Below, piece after piece: positions 8,963 to 15,960 of a DNA stretch of 35,845 bases (its first letter is position 1; every line of letters starts with the position of its first letter). The notes beneath the pieces are model-generated. The model saw only the letters and a program-made list of their open reading frames with translations, was not told the origin of the DNA and did no database searches. The stretch comes from a virus. The translations under genes were made by a program, and so were the position numbers. Location of the stretch: the IMG/VR virus record IMGVR_UViG_3300026947_000028, positions 1-35,845 of that record. One strand, written 5' to 3'.

Positions 8963-9898
8963 TCATGTTGTTTTCACGCAGCCAGCAAAGGCGATTAGAT
9001 ACACACCGAAATCGTAAAGCGCCGCCGTGCTGTTGGTCCCCTTGCCGTAGCTGCCTACGTTGTCACCAGTCGCGCCGCCAGTGTATTTTGAGGTGCGTGC
9101 GCTCGCGTTGGGATCTTCCCCGGCTCCATCATCCACGAAACGGGGATACAAGCCGCGGGCGTCCGGCGCGTTGAAGGTGGTTCCGCTCCCGCCCCATTTG
9201 TAGCCCCAGGCGGTGAACAGGTCCACGTAAACGGACTTGGCCAGCGATTGCCCTTCACAGATAATCCATCCGGCGGGCAGGATGTTCTTCGCTCCGCCCC
9301 ACATCATCATAATGCCGGGAGGCATGGACGGTTTGGACCGGTAGCCCGGCGTGATTGTGCCGTCCGGCAGCTTGACCCACACCGCTTCAAAGGTGTCGCA
9401 GTAGCCGTGCGTTGGGCCAATGTAGGTGAGATTGTCCAGCGTGAGTTCCGTGTCATCGGCCAGAAACACGAATTTGCAGCCATCCCAGACCACGCGCTGG
9501 CGGACATTGGACTGCCCGCGAATGCGATACTGCAAGCCTTCGCGCGCCGTCACCATCAGCGAATCAAACGGCGGCGGCGTGTCCTCCACCCAGTTGCCCT
9601 GCGCATCCTTCTGCGGCAGACCATCCTGCACCTGCACGCTAAACAGGCGGGGGATATTCACGCGCGGCTGGGAAGATGGGAAAGCGTTCCCGTATTGGTC
9701 CACCAGCAGATAGCGTTCCGGCTCACACTCCGCGCCCGGCGCGAGACGCACCATTTCGTCCTTGTCCGCCCCCAGAAGCCTCATGCGCTGACGGGTGGGC
9801 AATCCTACAAAGCGTGAATCCACCCAGCGCGATGGGCAGCAGGGGTTGCTCGTCTGCGACTGCGACGGCTGCGAGGGTGGTTGATTGCAGCAGGACAT
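8963..9898 (-). CDS. Phage tail-collar domain protein
   Basis: The 311-aa protein contains a recognisable phage tail collar domain (PF07484-like). It shows PPGIMMMWGGAKNILPAGWIICEGQSL at about residues 193-219, then YVDLFTAWGYKWGGSGTTFNAPDARGLYPR. These match the family pattern PxGxIxxWxG...PxGWxxCDGQ...FxxPDxRGxxPR. Such domains occur at the ends of tail fibres and in collar proteins and often bind receptors. The N-terminus is peculiar: a Ser/Gln/Pro stretch bracketed by CC pairs (MSCCNQ, NPCCPS). The middle (about 60-185) is beta-rich and unassigned. The 2-nt gap from the upstream gene places it in the tail operon. Confidence 0.85.
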   Translation of the reverse strand: MSCCNQPPSQPSQSQTSNPCCPSRWVDSRFVGLPTRQRMRLLGADKDEMVRLAPGAECEPERYLLVDQYGNAFPSSQPRVNIPRLFSVQVQDGLPQKDAQGNWVEDTPPPFDSLMVTAREGLQYRIRGQSNVRQRVVWDGCKFVFLADDTELTLDNLTYIGPTHGYCDTFEAVWVKLPDGTITPGYRSKPSMPPGIMMMWGGAKNILPAGWIICEGQSLAKSVYVDLFTAWGYKWGGSGTTFNAPDARGLYPRFVDDGAGEDPNASARTSKYTGGATGDNVGSYGKGTNSTAALYDFGVYLIAFAGCVKTT

Positions 9899-9899
9899 A

Positions 9900-10655
9900 T
9901 CAGCGGAATAGGTAGCCCATCAGGTTCACCAAGAAAGTCGTGGTGCGCGACGTTCCTGTTGCCGTGACGCGGAAAGTGATGTTCGCATTGGTGACCGGAG
10001 AAAGAACGTAGTTGATCACATCCTGACTTTGCGGCCCACAATGCGCCAACTCCATGACGCCAAGCAGATCAATCTCGCTGCTTGATGCGCCTGAGTTCTG
10101 GTTTACGAGATTCACGTTCAGCATCGCCAGGCAGTATTTTTTGAACGCGGGGAATCCGGGAAGTGTTACCGGGAAGTCGGTTGGACCGGCTGCAGTGGTG
10201 CTGCCACTGAGCACCGTCACCACCACCTGCGAGTAATCCGCCCCCAAGTTTTGAAGCTGGAAGCGGGGGTTGCCGTCTGTATCCTGAAAGCTGCCCACCG
10301 TCTGACAAAGCGCGGAAGGTGCGGCAATCACCTTTTGCTGGCCCTGCGAGCACACAATGAGGGCGTCCGCCTTTTGGGTTTGCCCAAGATTCGCGCAGTT
10401 GCCGCCGCTCAAATCATTTATCTCGTTCTGAATCTGGTCCAGTTGGCTGGCAAAATCCTTCACTGAAAGCGTTCCGGCCTGCACCTGAGAAAGCAGGTTT
10501 TTGTATTTGGTCAGGACGTCGAGATAATTGGTCTGCAGGTCACAGAGTTGGCGCTGCATCCGCTCAATCGCGCCGCCACAATCCGCGGGAGGTGTGCTGC
10601 ACGGCGAGCAGGGGTCGCCCGGAGTTGGTGAGCCAATGGGCGGGTCTGTGGTCAT
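9900..10655 (-). CDS. Coiled-coil virion protein, probable tail fibre/neck component (251 aa)
   Basis: The start at 10655 (MTTDPPIGSPTPG) is preferred over an upstream in-frame start at 10688, because its ATGA overlaps the stop of a small upstream ORF. Residues 1-30 are Pro/Cys-rich (CSPCSTPPADCGG). About 30-85 forms a coiled coil (AIERMQRQLCDLQTNYLDVL...). The rest is beta-rich and ends hydrophobically (FLVNLMGYLF). There are nine cysteines in 251 residues. A trimeric coiled coil followed by a beta-domain is common in fibres and spikes, and the next gene is a collar-domain protein. The family is not recognised. Confidence 0.65.
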   Translation of the reverse strand: MTTDPPIGSPTPGDPCSPCSTPPADCGGAIERMQRQLCDLQTNYLDVLTKYKNLLSQVQAGTLSVKDFASQLDQIQNEINDLSGGNCANLGQTQKADALIVCSQGQQKVIAAPSALCQTVGSFQDTDGNPRFQLQNLGADYSQVVVTVLSGSTTAAGPTDFPVTLPGFPAFKKYCLAMLNVNLVNQNSGASSSEIDLLGVMELAHCGPQSQDVINYVLSPVTNANITFRVTATGTSRTTTFLVNLMGYLFR

Positions 10656-10792
10656 CGCGCTTTGCCGGGTGCCGGGTGCTTCTTCCACGGTCCATTCTTG
10701 GTCCGTGTCATCGGCTCAGCGCACGTGCCGGGCATGGTCTTGTTCGTGCTGCGGGCCGTGCTGAGCTTCAAGTTGTTCTCTTTCGTGGCCAT
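10652..10792 (-). CDS. Small basic protein (46 aa), hypothetical
   Basis: A 46-codon frame starts at ATG 10792 (MATKENNLKLSTARS) and ends in an ATGA overlap with the coiled-coil gene. This is the coupling pattern seen throughout the operon and the main reason to accept it. It is Lys/Arg/Thr-rich with no hydrophobic segment or recognised motif. No clear Shine-Dalgarno is present. A 30-codon frame starting nearby in another phase is a competitor. It may act only as a coupling leader for the next gene. Confidence 0.4.
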   Translation of the reverse strand: MATKENNLKLSTARSTNKTMPGTCAEPMTRTKNGPWKKHPAPGKAR

Positions 10793-10831
10793 GCGGCGAG
10801 AGTAGCATGACGCCCTGTGGACGTCCAGCAA

Positions 10832-11380
10832 TTACAAAAGAGCCATGAACTCATCCACCGCATCCCGGCTTAGCCAGGGTAGAATTTCCCCACGCTTCAA
10901 TGGACCGTTGTGCTGGGTGGTATGACGGAACAGCCGGGTGGCCCACTCCATTGCGAACCAATGATCCTGCTTCGTGTACTCCTGAAATCTCACACCCTCT
11001 TGAATGCCCGCGTCAGATGCCATTTTCTGTAGGTCTTCACCAAAACACACGGAGTTCCATGAAATCTGCCAGAGCCCGGCGCTCATCGTTTCCGGGCTGT
11101 CCTCGGTGGGATTGGTTTCGTCCGGTCCTTCATTCCAGTTCCAAGAGGACTCGAAGCCGCCGAGCACGCGCAAGGTTTCCAGCATGGCGGAGCGGCGATG
11201 GAGAATAGACTCCCACGGTCCCAAAACTGGCCGGATCAGATTATAAACGTCATCCGGCTCATTATTGAGCGCGAAGATTTCTTCCGGAGCGAGTTTTCCC
11301 CATTCCACCAGTTGGACAAGAAAGGCGTCGGGTGGGGCGCCTCTGTTGTAAACCGAGGACTTGGTGGCTAGGAAGTTCAC
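10832..11380 (-). CDS. Lysozyme / lytic transglycosylase-like protein
   Basis: The GTG at 11380 overlaps the TGA of the upstream protease gene (GTGA) and gives 182 aa; longer frames would overlap that gene by about 100 nt. Near residue 75 is VLGGFESSWNWNEG, followed by SAGLWQISWNS. This is the arrangement of SLT/goose-type lysozymes: a catalytic Glu in an 'ES-aromatic' motif, then 'S-x-G-x-x-Q-I-S'. By family, such enzymes cleave the MurNAc-GlcNAc bond of peptidoglycan. No signal peptide is visible. Its place directly after a holin candidate, two lipoproteins and a papain-like protease supports a lysis role. A virion-borne muralytic enzyme is the alternative. The fold call rests on motif reading and should be profile-checked. 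Confidence 0.6.
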   Translation of the reverse strand: MNFLATKSSVYNRGAPPDAFLVQLVEWGKLAPEEIFALNNEPDDVYNLIRPVLGPWESILHRRSAMLETLRVLGGFESSWNWNEGPDETNPTEDSPETMSAGLWQISWNSVCFGEDLQKMASDAGIQEGVRFQEYTKQDHWFAMEWATRLFRHTTQHNGPLKRGEILPWLSRDAVDEFMALL

Positions 11381-12174
11381 GCCGCCTGATTCAGTTGGTG
11401 AAGATCGGAGCAGTAGCCCGCATTGAAGAAGGCATACGGCATCCAAAAGTCGCCGTTGAGCCCCCACTTTTTGTTCCACGAATTGCGGGAACGGAGCGCG
11501 CCCACTTCACCGAACACTTCGATTTCATCATCCCAGCCAATCCAACGGTTGGCGTGTCCGCCGAGCACATCATCGCCCGGGTCCGGCATCCGGAGCAGGC
11601 CGGTTTCCGCGGTTTCGTCCGATTCCAAGTCGGGGAACACTGTGAAGCCGTAGAGCACGCCGCGCTGGGCGAAGATGGAGGCTTTGATGGACGCCAGATC
11701 GGGCGCGACGTTGGTTGCTTTGAGGATCTTGTGCTGCGCTGCTTCTGCCAGAATCGCCTCGGTGGGCGTCATGGCAAAATGATCCGGGTCGTAAGGCCAA
11801 TCGGTCTCCAGCGCGAGTCCGTATTTCTCCATAACGTCCACGCTTTCCGCGATGCTGCTACCGGAATCATCGCCCGGATCACTGCCTTGCTCCTTGCGCT
11901 CCAGCCAGTAGTGAAGCTGCCGGGCGAAATCGGCATCCGGAGGGAGACCAAGCAAGCGATGGAGTGCGCGAGCTTCACCGAGCGCACTGTTCGACGTGCA
12001 AGACCCTTCCTGAAGTTGATCGAAAGCATCCGGCTGGAAAGAAAGCAGGTCAAAGCGGACCGGGAAAACGGCGTCCGGCGCGGCGCGGAACATGGGCGCC
12101 ATGCGCAGGTTGGCTACGCGGGGACGATGCCAGCCGTAACGCCGGCCGATTTGGGAAGGAGCGAAGGGTTTCAT
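11377..12174 (-). CDS. Papain-like (C1A) cysteine peptidase
   Basis: The 265-aa product shows the papain-fold active site in order. Gln53 is the likely oxyanion residue and Cys59 the nucleophile in DQLQEGSCTSNSALG. His207 lies in GGHANRWIGWDD and Asn231 in RNSWNKKWGLNGDFW, the usual 'NSWG..WG..G.F' signature. There is no propeptide or signal peptide. Length and spacing suit a minimal bacterial or phage C1 peptidase. It is coupled upstream to a lipoprotein gene (ATGA) and downstream to a lysozyme-like gene (GTGA). It could cut host envelope proteins or peptide crosslinks at lysis, process a virion protein, or assist entry. The fold is clear; the substrate is not. Confidence 0.85.
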   Translation of the reverse strand: MKPFAPSQIGRRYGWHRPRVANLRMAPMFRAAPDAVFPVRFDLLSFQPDAFDQLQEGSCTSNSALGEARALHRLLGLPPDADFARQLHYWLERKEQGSDPGDDSGSSIAESVDVMEKYGLALETDWPYDPDHFAMTPTEAILAEAAQHKILKATNVAPDLASIKASIFAQRGVLYGFTVFPDLESDETAETGLLRMPDPGDDVLGGHANRWIGWDDEIEVFGEVGALRSRNSWNKKWGLNGDFWMPYAFFNAGYCSDLHQLNQAA

Positions 12175-12557
12175 GGGGTTTTGAAGTGTTGCGCGGCAAT
12201 TAGAGCTTGGTCATTGGCGGCTTTTAACTGAGCCTGGGTCAGTGCGAGTTGCTGATTGAGTTGCGCTTTCTGGAAGGAAGTGAGGTTGGCGTTCGCTAAT
12301 TGGCTTGTCAGATCAGCGGATTTCTGGGTGAGATACCCAATCCAGCCAGCGAGAGCCACCCCACCAGTCTGCATCGCCACCTGAAAGGATGCGTTGTGAT
12401 CAGTAGCGTTGTCCCATCCGTCCGCTCCGGTTGTGTGGGTGGTGCCGCCCCAAGTGATGTTTGTGTCCTTCTCCCACTTAGTGGCGCTGGCATGGGACTC
12501 ATGCGAAGCGTACTGACAGGAGGCGAGCAGGGGAACAAGCAGAATCAAGAATCTCAT
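12171..12557 (-). CDS. Lipoprotein, outer-spanin-like or lysis-associated candidate
   Basis: The 128-aa protein begins MRFLILLVPLLASC, a signal peptide ending in a good lipobox (LASC), so it should be lipid-anchored after processing. A polar, Trp/His/Thr-rich stretch follows. Then comes a weakly hydrophobic segment (VALAGWIGYLTQ, about residues 68-80) and a helical Gln/Ala/Leu-rich C-terminus likely to form a coiled coil. A lipoprotein with a helical domain in a lysis block suggests an outer-membrane spanin or a bilayer-spanning partner. No spanin family is recognised. Both ends are ATGA-coupled to neighbours. Confidence 0.7.
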   Translation of the reverse strand: MRFLILLVPLLASCQYASHESHASATKWEKDTNITWGGTTHTTGADGWDNATDHNASFQVAMQTGGVALAGWIGYLTQKSADLTSQLANANLTSFQKAQLNQQLALTQAQLKAANDQALIAAQHFKTP

Positions 12558-12787
12558 GGCGCGCCCCAGTAGGCTTTGCGGGTTTCGTTGAGTGGAGAAA
12601 TCATCTGGCCTGATGGAGCCGCGAGCAATGTTCCAGAGGGCGTGACGACGGGTGAGTAGGGAAGATTCGCCTGTGCTGACATTTTCGGCACAAGGCCATC
12701 ATTGACCCCCATCTGAGCGCAGGATGTGCAGCAAAACGGAACGGCCAGAATTGCGATGGCCAGCGCGAGCATGACGCAGAATTTCAT
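12554..12787 (-). CDS. Small secreted or lipoprotein (77 aa), lysis block
   Basis: The start at 12787 is fixed by an ATGA overlap with the stop of the holin-like gene. Longer in-frame extensions overlap that gene and lack a signal. The product starts MKFCVMLALAIAILAVPFCCTSC, a clear signal peptide with a possible but non-standard lipobox (CTSC). The mature part is about 55 residues, Pro/Ser-rich and without a recognisable fold. A second short lipoprotein next to the 128-aa lipoprotein could be its partner, for example a two-component spanin-like pair. This is inference. Confidence 0.65.
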   Translation of the reverse strand: MKFCVMLALAIAILAVPFCCTSCAQMGVNDGLVPKMSAQANLPYSPVVTPSGTLLAAPSGQMISPLNETRKAYWGAP

Positions 12788-12996
12788 TTCGATGGGGGTA
12801 GGAGTTGGTCTTTCGCTTGTTGCCCGCCGTCCGTTTCCGGAAAGAGGGATTTCCAAAATTGTCCCACCCCACCGAGAATAAGCCCGGCCATAAGCCACGC
12901 ATGGGCATTTGCCGGATCAGACGCGCCCCATCCTGCCACTGTGAGGCCCAGACCAGTGAGCGCGGAGCCGAGGCGGAGTTTCCAGTTGGCAGGCAT
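12784..12996 (-). CDS. Holin candidate (two transmembrane segments, 70 aa)
   Basis: The 70-aa product has two hydrophobic segments: LGSALTGLGLTVAGWG (residues about 9-24) and AWLMAGLILGGVGQFW (about 33-48). A short loop separates them, and the tail is polar (GGQQAKDQLLPPSK). This size and topology match class II holins, which make the inner-membrane holes that release endolysins. It heads a run of tightly coupled lysis-type genes. It is preceded by a promoter-like sequence: TTGACA at 13026-13031, 17 nt, then GATAAC at 13003-13008. The -10 ends only 6 nt before the ATG, so the transcript may be leaderless. Confidence 0.65.
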   Translation of the reverse strand: MPANWKLRLGSALTGLGLTVAGWGASDPANAHAWLMAGLILGGVGQFWKSLFPETDGGQQAKDQLLPPSK

Positions 12997-13002
12997 TGGC
13001 TT

Positions 13003-13042
13003 GTTATCCCTTTTTCGCCGCAGCCTGTCAAACTTTTTTTAC
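13003..13042 (-). promoter_or_regulatory. Promoter with 16-bp palindromic operator, lysis block
   Basis: On the minus strand GTAAAAAAAGTTTGAC (13027-13042) matches 11 of 12 half-site bases of GTCAAA-N4-TTTGAC. Its right half runs into a consensus TTGACA -35 (13026-13031), with a 17-nt spacer and GATAAC as -10 (13003-13008). The palindrome overlaps the stop codon of the upstream 162-aa gene. A bound protein would cover the -35 box. Confidence 0.55.
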
Positions 13043-13527
13043 TTCTGCTTTTTTTCCCGGTCCTTGGTTTTCCGTGCTGCAGTAAGCGCGGTGTCCGTCT
13101 CATTGGACTTTAAACCCCTGTCTATCAGGCATTGGTCCACCCGGATCAAAAGCTCGAAGTCATCGCGCATGTTGTCCGAATTTGTTTGCACAGCGCGTTC
13201 CAGTCGCGCCATGCGCTCCCCAAGGGGCACCGTGGTAACGGTGATCGTGAAATAGATCAGGCCCGCAATGAGAGGAATCCCGGCCAACATCAAACCAGCC
13301 ACGCCCAGGTAGAGCGCGGAATTATTCTTTGGCGCCAGCCGGTCCCGGAATCCATCGAGCAAAGTAAACACACGCTCGAAACCGGTGTCCACTTTCCGCT
13401 CGACTCCACCAAGCCGACTATCCACCGATTCAAGCCCTTCATTGAGCTTGCCAATTTCCCGCTCATGTTTCAGGGCTAGGTCGGATGGTTCGGAACTGCT
13501 CATCTCGTCTGGTGGTTTATTGGCCAT
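13039..13527 (-). CDS. Coiled-coil membrane protein (162 aa), lysis-associated candidate
   Basis: The N-terminal 65 residues form a coiled coil (ALKHEREIGKLNEGLESVDS...). One strong transmembrane helix follows, ALYLGVAGLMLAGIPLIAGL (about residues 71-90), and may extend through the next ten hydrophobic residues. A charged helical C-terminus ends in a Lys/Arg tail. This coil-plus-TM design resembles XhlA/holin-accessory or i-spanin-like phage membrane proteins. No family is certain. It begins the lysis block, just before the two-TM holin candidate. A promoter-like TAGACA-18-TATAAG lies immediately upstream at 13533-13562. Confidence 0.65.
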   Translation of the reverse strand: MANKPPDEMSSSEPSDLALKHEREIGKLNEGLESVDSRLGGVERKVDTGFERVFTLLDGFRDRLAPKNNSALYLGVAGLMLAGIPLIAGLIYFTITVTTVPLGERMARLERAVQTNSDNMRDDFELLIRVDQCLIDRGLKSNETDTALTAARKTKDREKKQK

Positions 13528-13532
13528 GCAAA

Positions 13533-13562
13533 CTTATAAAGTATCGCGCCCTATTTTGTCTA
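13533..13562 (-). promoter_or_regulatory. Candidate minus-strand promoter
   Basis: Read on the minus strand, TAGACA (13557-13562) is followed after 18 nt by TATAAG (13533-13538). Each differs from consensus by one base. The -10 ends 5 nt before the ATG of the 162-aa gene, so transcription would begin at or near the start codon. It lies in the only gap (13528-13601) between the concanavalin-fold gene and the lysis block. Confidence 0.4.
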
Positions 13563-13601
13563 GGTCTGCTTATTTCCATCGCAGCATCACCTATTAACCC
13601 A

Positions 13602-14447
13602 TCATGGTAACAAGTATCCTTTGAGAATTGTTTTAACGGCGTCCGCCTCAGCATCCGAAAGTTTGTCTGAGTAAACTGCCAGCTCTGCGAAATCCGCCGT
13701 GATCCCGCCGCTACCAACTGTTACCTGTCCAGTGTCCGGTCCTTCCCCAGTGTAATTGAAAACCTCGGAACCCCATGCTGCCCTTGCATTTTGGGATGAG
13801 TCTATACCGAGTTCGGCGGCGTCCCAAACATTCTGGTGTTGCGTGAAAACGTGCTGGCCGAAAGCACTGTCAAAAACAGTCCAGCCTTGGGTGAATCCCC
13901 CATCATAAAACGCATTGATGACGTTTGTGGAACTAATGAGAAAAAGGGGCGCAAATGAACCAGCGCCATCCACCTCGTTCCTTCCCGTCATAATGAAGTC
14001 GAAGGCAGGGGTGTGGATGGGTGATGCAAACATTGTCCATCCAAAAACGACCCCAACGCAGGGCTTACCATTCACGTTTACCAGTGATCCCGCTGAAACA
14101 ATCTTTGGCTGGGCTCCACCTGTGCTCTGCACAAAATCATTTCCGCTTACTTGGTCGAATGATGTGGTAACGAATCCATCACCTGATCCTACGTGAGACA
14201 TTAACGCCGGAAGATCCAAGGAACCATTTTCCAGGTATCCGATATTTAATTCAGTGCCGCTGCTGTTTCTTACACGGATGATCGGACCTGTATAAGAGGA
14301 GAGTAGCCTGCGACCAATGCTGCAGGTTGCCGTGAGCCCTGTCTTGTGTCCATCAAGCGGTCCAACGAACGGTTGAACCAAAAGGCGGGAGGCACTAATG
14401 CCGCCCGCCCCACCGAGTCTTGCTTGTGTAGGAACACAGATCGGCAT
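13602..14447 (-). CDS. Concanavalin-fold (arabinofuranosidase B-like / LamG-like) virion protein
   Basis: The 281-aa protein contains LLSSYTGPIIRVRNSSGTE, then IGYLENGSLDLPALMSHVGSG and FVTTSFDQVSGNDFVQ. This order is typical of the alpha-L-arabinofuranosidase B catalytic-type domain found in many phage and bacterial surface proteins ('Y-x-G-P-x-I-R-V-R ... L-D-x-x-A-L-x-x-F-V ... V-T-T-W-Y-D-Q-S-G-N'). The C-terminus, FAELAVYSDKLSDAEADAVKTILKGYL, is the usual final strand and helix of LamG-like domains. The fold binds or cleaves glycans; here the Trp-Tyr of the usual WYDQSGN is replaced by Ser-Phe, so binding is more likely than catalysis. It probably decorates the virion or forms a host-binding spike. 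Confidence 0.7.
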   Translation of the reverse strand: MPICVPTQARLGGAGGISASRLLVQPFVGPLDGHKTGLTATCSIGRRLLSSYTGPIIRVRNSSGTELNIGYLENGSLDLPALMSHVGSGDGFVTTSFDQVSGNDFVQSTGGAQPKIVSAGSLVNVNGKPCVGVVFGWTMFASPIHTPAFDFIMTGRNEVDGAGSFAPLFLISSTNVINAFYDGGFTQGWTVFDSAFGQHVFTQHQNVWDAAELGIDSSQNARAAWGSEVFNYTGEGPDTGQVTVGSGGITADFAELAVYSDKLSDAEADAVKTILKGYLLP

Positions 14448-14448
14448 T

Positions 14449-14859
14449 TCAAGTCAGGGTTTCCCACCAGAATGAGCCCGTCGTAGCGACTATGACATAG
14501 GATGGGACAAGTTTGCCGGGCAGATTGAAACTAAGGGATGGTGTCTGCGTCACGTCGATTGTGATCTCGTCAAACGTGCCTGTGAAGTCCTTGGAAAACC
14601 CAACAAGCAACGCCCCTACACCAGGTGGAGTTGGGCTTGTGGTTCCCTTATTGGCAGTCGCCAGGGTTGGGGTCGGTGGTGTGATGGGAACTCCGTTGAT
14701 TAGTGCATCTGCCGCCGCCAGAAGCAGCGCGAGCACTGCATCACCTTTGCCGCCATCAAAATCATTGCCCTGCAAACGCTGGCCAATATTCCCCTTGTCG
14801 GTGTCCGCCTTACTGAGTTCGTCAATAAGGTTTTGAAGGTAGGCAGAGGAAAGACTCAT
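14449..14859 (-). CDS. Hypothetical structural protein (136 aa)
   Basis: The start at 14859 (MSLSSAYLQNLIDEL) lies 2 nt after the stop of the upstream HNH gene and is preferred over a longer frame overlapping that gene. The first 65 residues are helical, with a Leu/Ala-rich run (DAVLALLLAAADALI). A Pro/Thr-rich linker follows. The last 60 residues are beta-prone and end at Trp/Thr. It is coupled at 2-nt distance to the concanavalin-fold gene and may be its base or attachment protein. No family is recognised. Confidence 0.65.
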   Translation of the reverse strand: MSLSSAYLQNLIDELSKADTDKGNIGQRLQGNDFDGGKGDAVLALLLAAADALINGVPITPPTPTLATANKGTTSPTPPGVGALLVGFSKDFTGTFDEITIDVTQTPSLSFNLPGKLVPSYVIVATTGSFWWETLT

Positions 14860-14861
14860 GG

Positions 14862-15488
14862 TTAGGCGATGGATTTGCTGTTTCTGCGATTTTTCGCCTG
14901 CTCTAAGCGGGTTGCCCACCGGCAATTTCCCGGCTCGTAATTTCCATTATTATCCGGGAATCGGTCAATGGAATGATCAAGAGAAGGACGCTCGCCCATG
15001 TCCGCTAAAAAATTCTCAAAGACATGCCACCGCTCACACACTTTAATTCCCCTTCCGCCGTAATCCTTAAACTGATGAAATTCAGAATTGTAGCATCGCG
15101 TCATCGCATGTTGCCACGAACTATAGGTTGCGGTTCTGGATAACTTGTGAGTAGCAAATCGTGCCGACGCTTTCTCGCGCTGGATGCAACCACAAGACTG
15201 AGTGTGACCAGAAACAAACTTCGATGATCTTGTGACAATCTCGTTGCCGCACTCGCAACGACATTTCCAAAATGTCGCACCCCATTTTATGTGGGACACT
15301 TCAACGACGGTCAATCTTCCGAATACCTGTCCCGTAAAATCCTTGAACTTACGAGTGGACTGAGGAACACTTTGATCAGCTTCATTCATGGTAGTGACAT
15401 GATTTGAGGTTAGAAGGAGCCGACCGTTTGCAGCGGTTGGCTCTTTCGTTACAAGAGCACAGACTAAAAATGGAATCAACAACTTCAT
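14862..15488 (-). CDS. HNH homing-endonuclease-type protein with zinc ribbon
   Basis: From about residue 47 the protein follows the phage HNH pattern. There is an FGRLTVVE start, a zinc ribbon WKCRCECGNE...HTQSCGC, then YSSWQHAMTRCYN and YGGRGIKVCERW. It ends with DHSIDRFPDNNGNYEPGNCRWAT, which carries the HNH/N residues. Such enzymes nick DNA and move into phage genes or gaps. The coordinates use ATG 15488, which overlaps the preceding stop by ATGA. Residues 1-33 from that start look like an unrelated signal-like leader (MKLLIPFLVCALVTK). The nuclease itself could instead start at 15389 (MNEADQSV). The insertion separates the capsid-proximal 138-aa gene from the following structural genes. 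Confidence 0.8.
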   Translation of the reverse strand: MKLLIPFLVCALVTKEPTAANGRLLLTSNHVTTMNEADQSVPQSTRKFKDFTGQVFGRLTVVEVSHIKWGATFWKCRCECGNEIVTRSSKFVSGHTQSCGCIQREKASARFATHKLSRTATYSSWQHAMTRCYNSEFHQFKDYGGRGIKVCERWHVFENFLADMGERPSLDHSIDRFPDNNGNYEPGNCRWATRLEQAKNRRNSKSIA

Positions 15489-15901
15489 GGGCTTGGGTTC
15501 CAGTATGGGTCGTGGTCAGTCGCGGTCACCCGGTAGAGGCACCATTTGCCGCAATCATTTGGCCCAACCACGCAGATCAATTCATTGGCTTGGTAGCCGT
15601 CCGGCAGCACCGGGATTGAGCCGAAGCAGTTGGAAAGGACCGGAGCGCAGGGCGCGAACGCAGTCACAAAAGGAGAGACAAGGAAACTGTTCTTAATGTC
15701 ATCAAAGGTCACGCCGCCGGGCAGGTCCGCGGCCTGAATGACAAAATCATAACTCCACGTCGTGTCATCGTTGAGGCGTTCACTGCCGGGCATGTATTGA
15801 GCCCGGATATTTCCATGTGTCGTAACCAGATTCACCACGTTCCACAGCGCGATGTTTGTCCATCGCGCTGCGAATGTGAGAGTCTTTACGGCTGAGTTCA
15901 T
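15485..15901 (-). CDS. Capsid-proximal hypothetical protein (138 aa)
   Basis: The first gene after the capsid gene encodes 138 residues with mixed alpha/beta character. A Trp-rich N-terminus (RWTNIALWNVVNLV) is followed by a polar middle. The C-terminus has five cysteines (APCAPVLSNC, CVVGPNDCGKWC). Position suggests a head-completion, decoration or neck protein, but I recognise no family. A strong 11-bp hairpin lies between it and the capsid stop codon. Confidence 0.65.
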   Translation of the reverse strand: MNSAVKTLTFAARWTNIALWNVVNLVTTHGNIRAQYMPGSERLNDDTTWSYDFVIQAADLPGGVTFDDIKNSFLVSPFVTAFAPCAPVLSNCFGSIPVLPDGYQANELICVVGPNDCGKWCLYRVTATDHDPYWNPSP

Positions 15902-15909
15902 GGTAAGTG

Positions 15910-15943
15910 TCCCGCCGCACCCGCACCGGAGAGTGCGGCGGGA
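15910..15943 (-). terminator. GC-rich hairpin after the capsid gene
   Basis: TCCCGCCGCAC (15910-15920) pairs perfectly with GTGCGGCGGGA (15933-15943) around a 12-nt loop. It lies 17 nt past the capsid stop and 8 nt before the next ATG. On the minus strand no U-run follows. It is therefore more likely a partial attenuator, processing site or 3' stabiliser that boosts capsid mRNA than a full intrinsic terminator. Confidence 0.5.
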
Positions 15944-15960
15944 TGATTACGCACCCAAAA

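Noticed and set aside
11332-12231. Plus-strand frame of 299 codons opposite the papain-like protease
   Set aside because: The minus strand has the full Cys-His-Asn active site; the plus frame has no motif.
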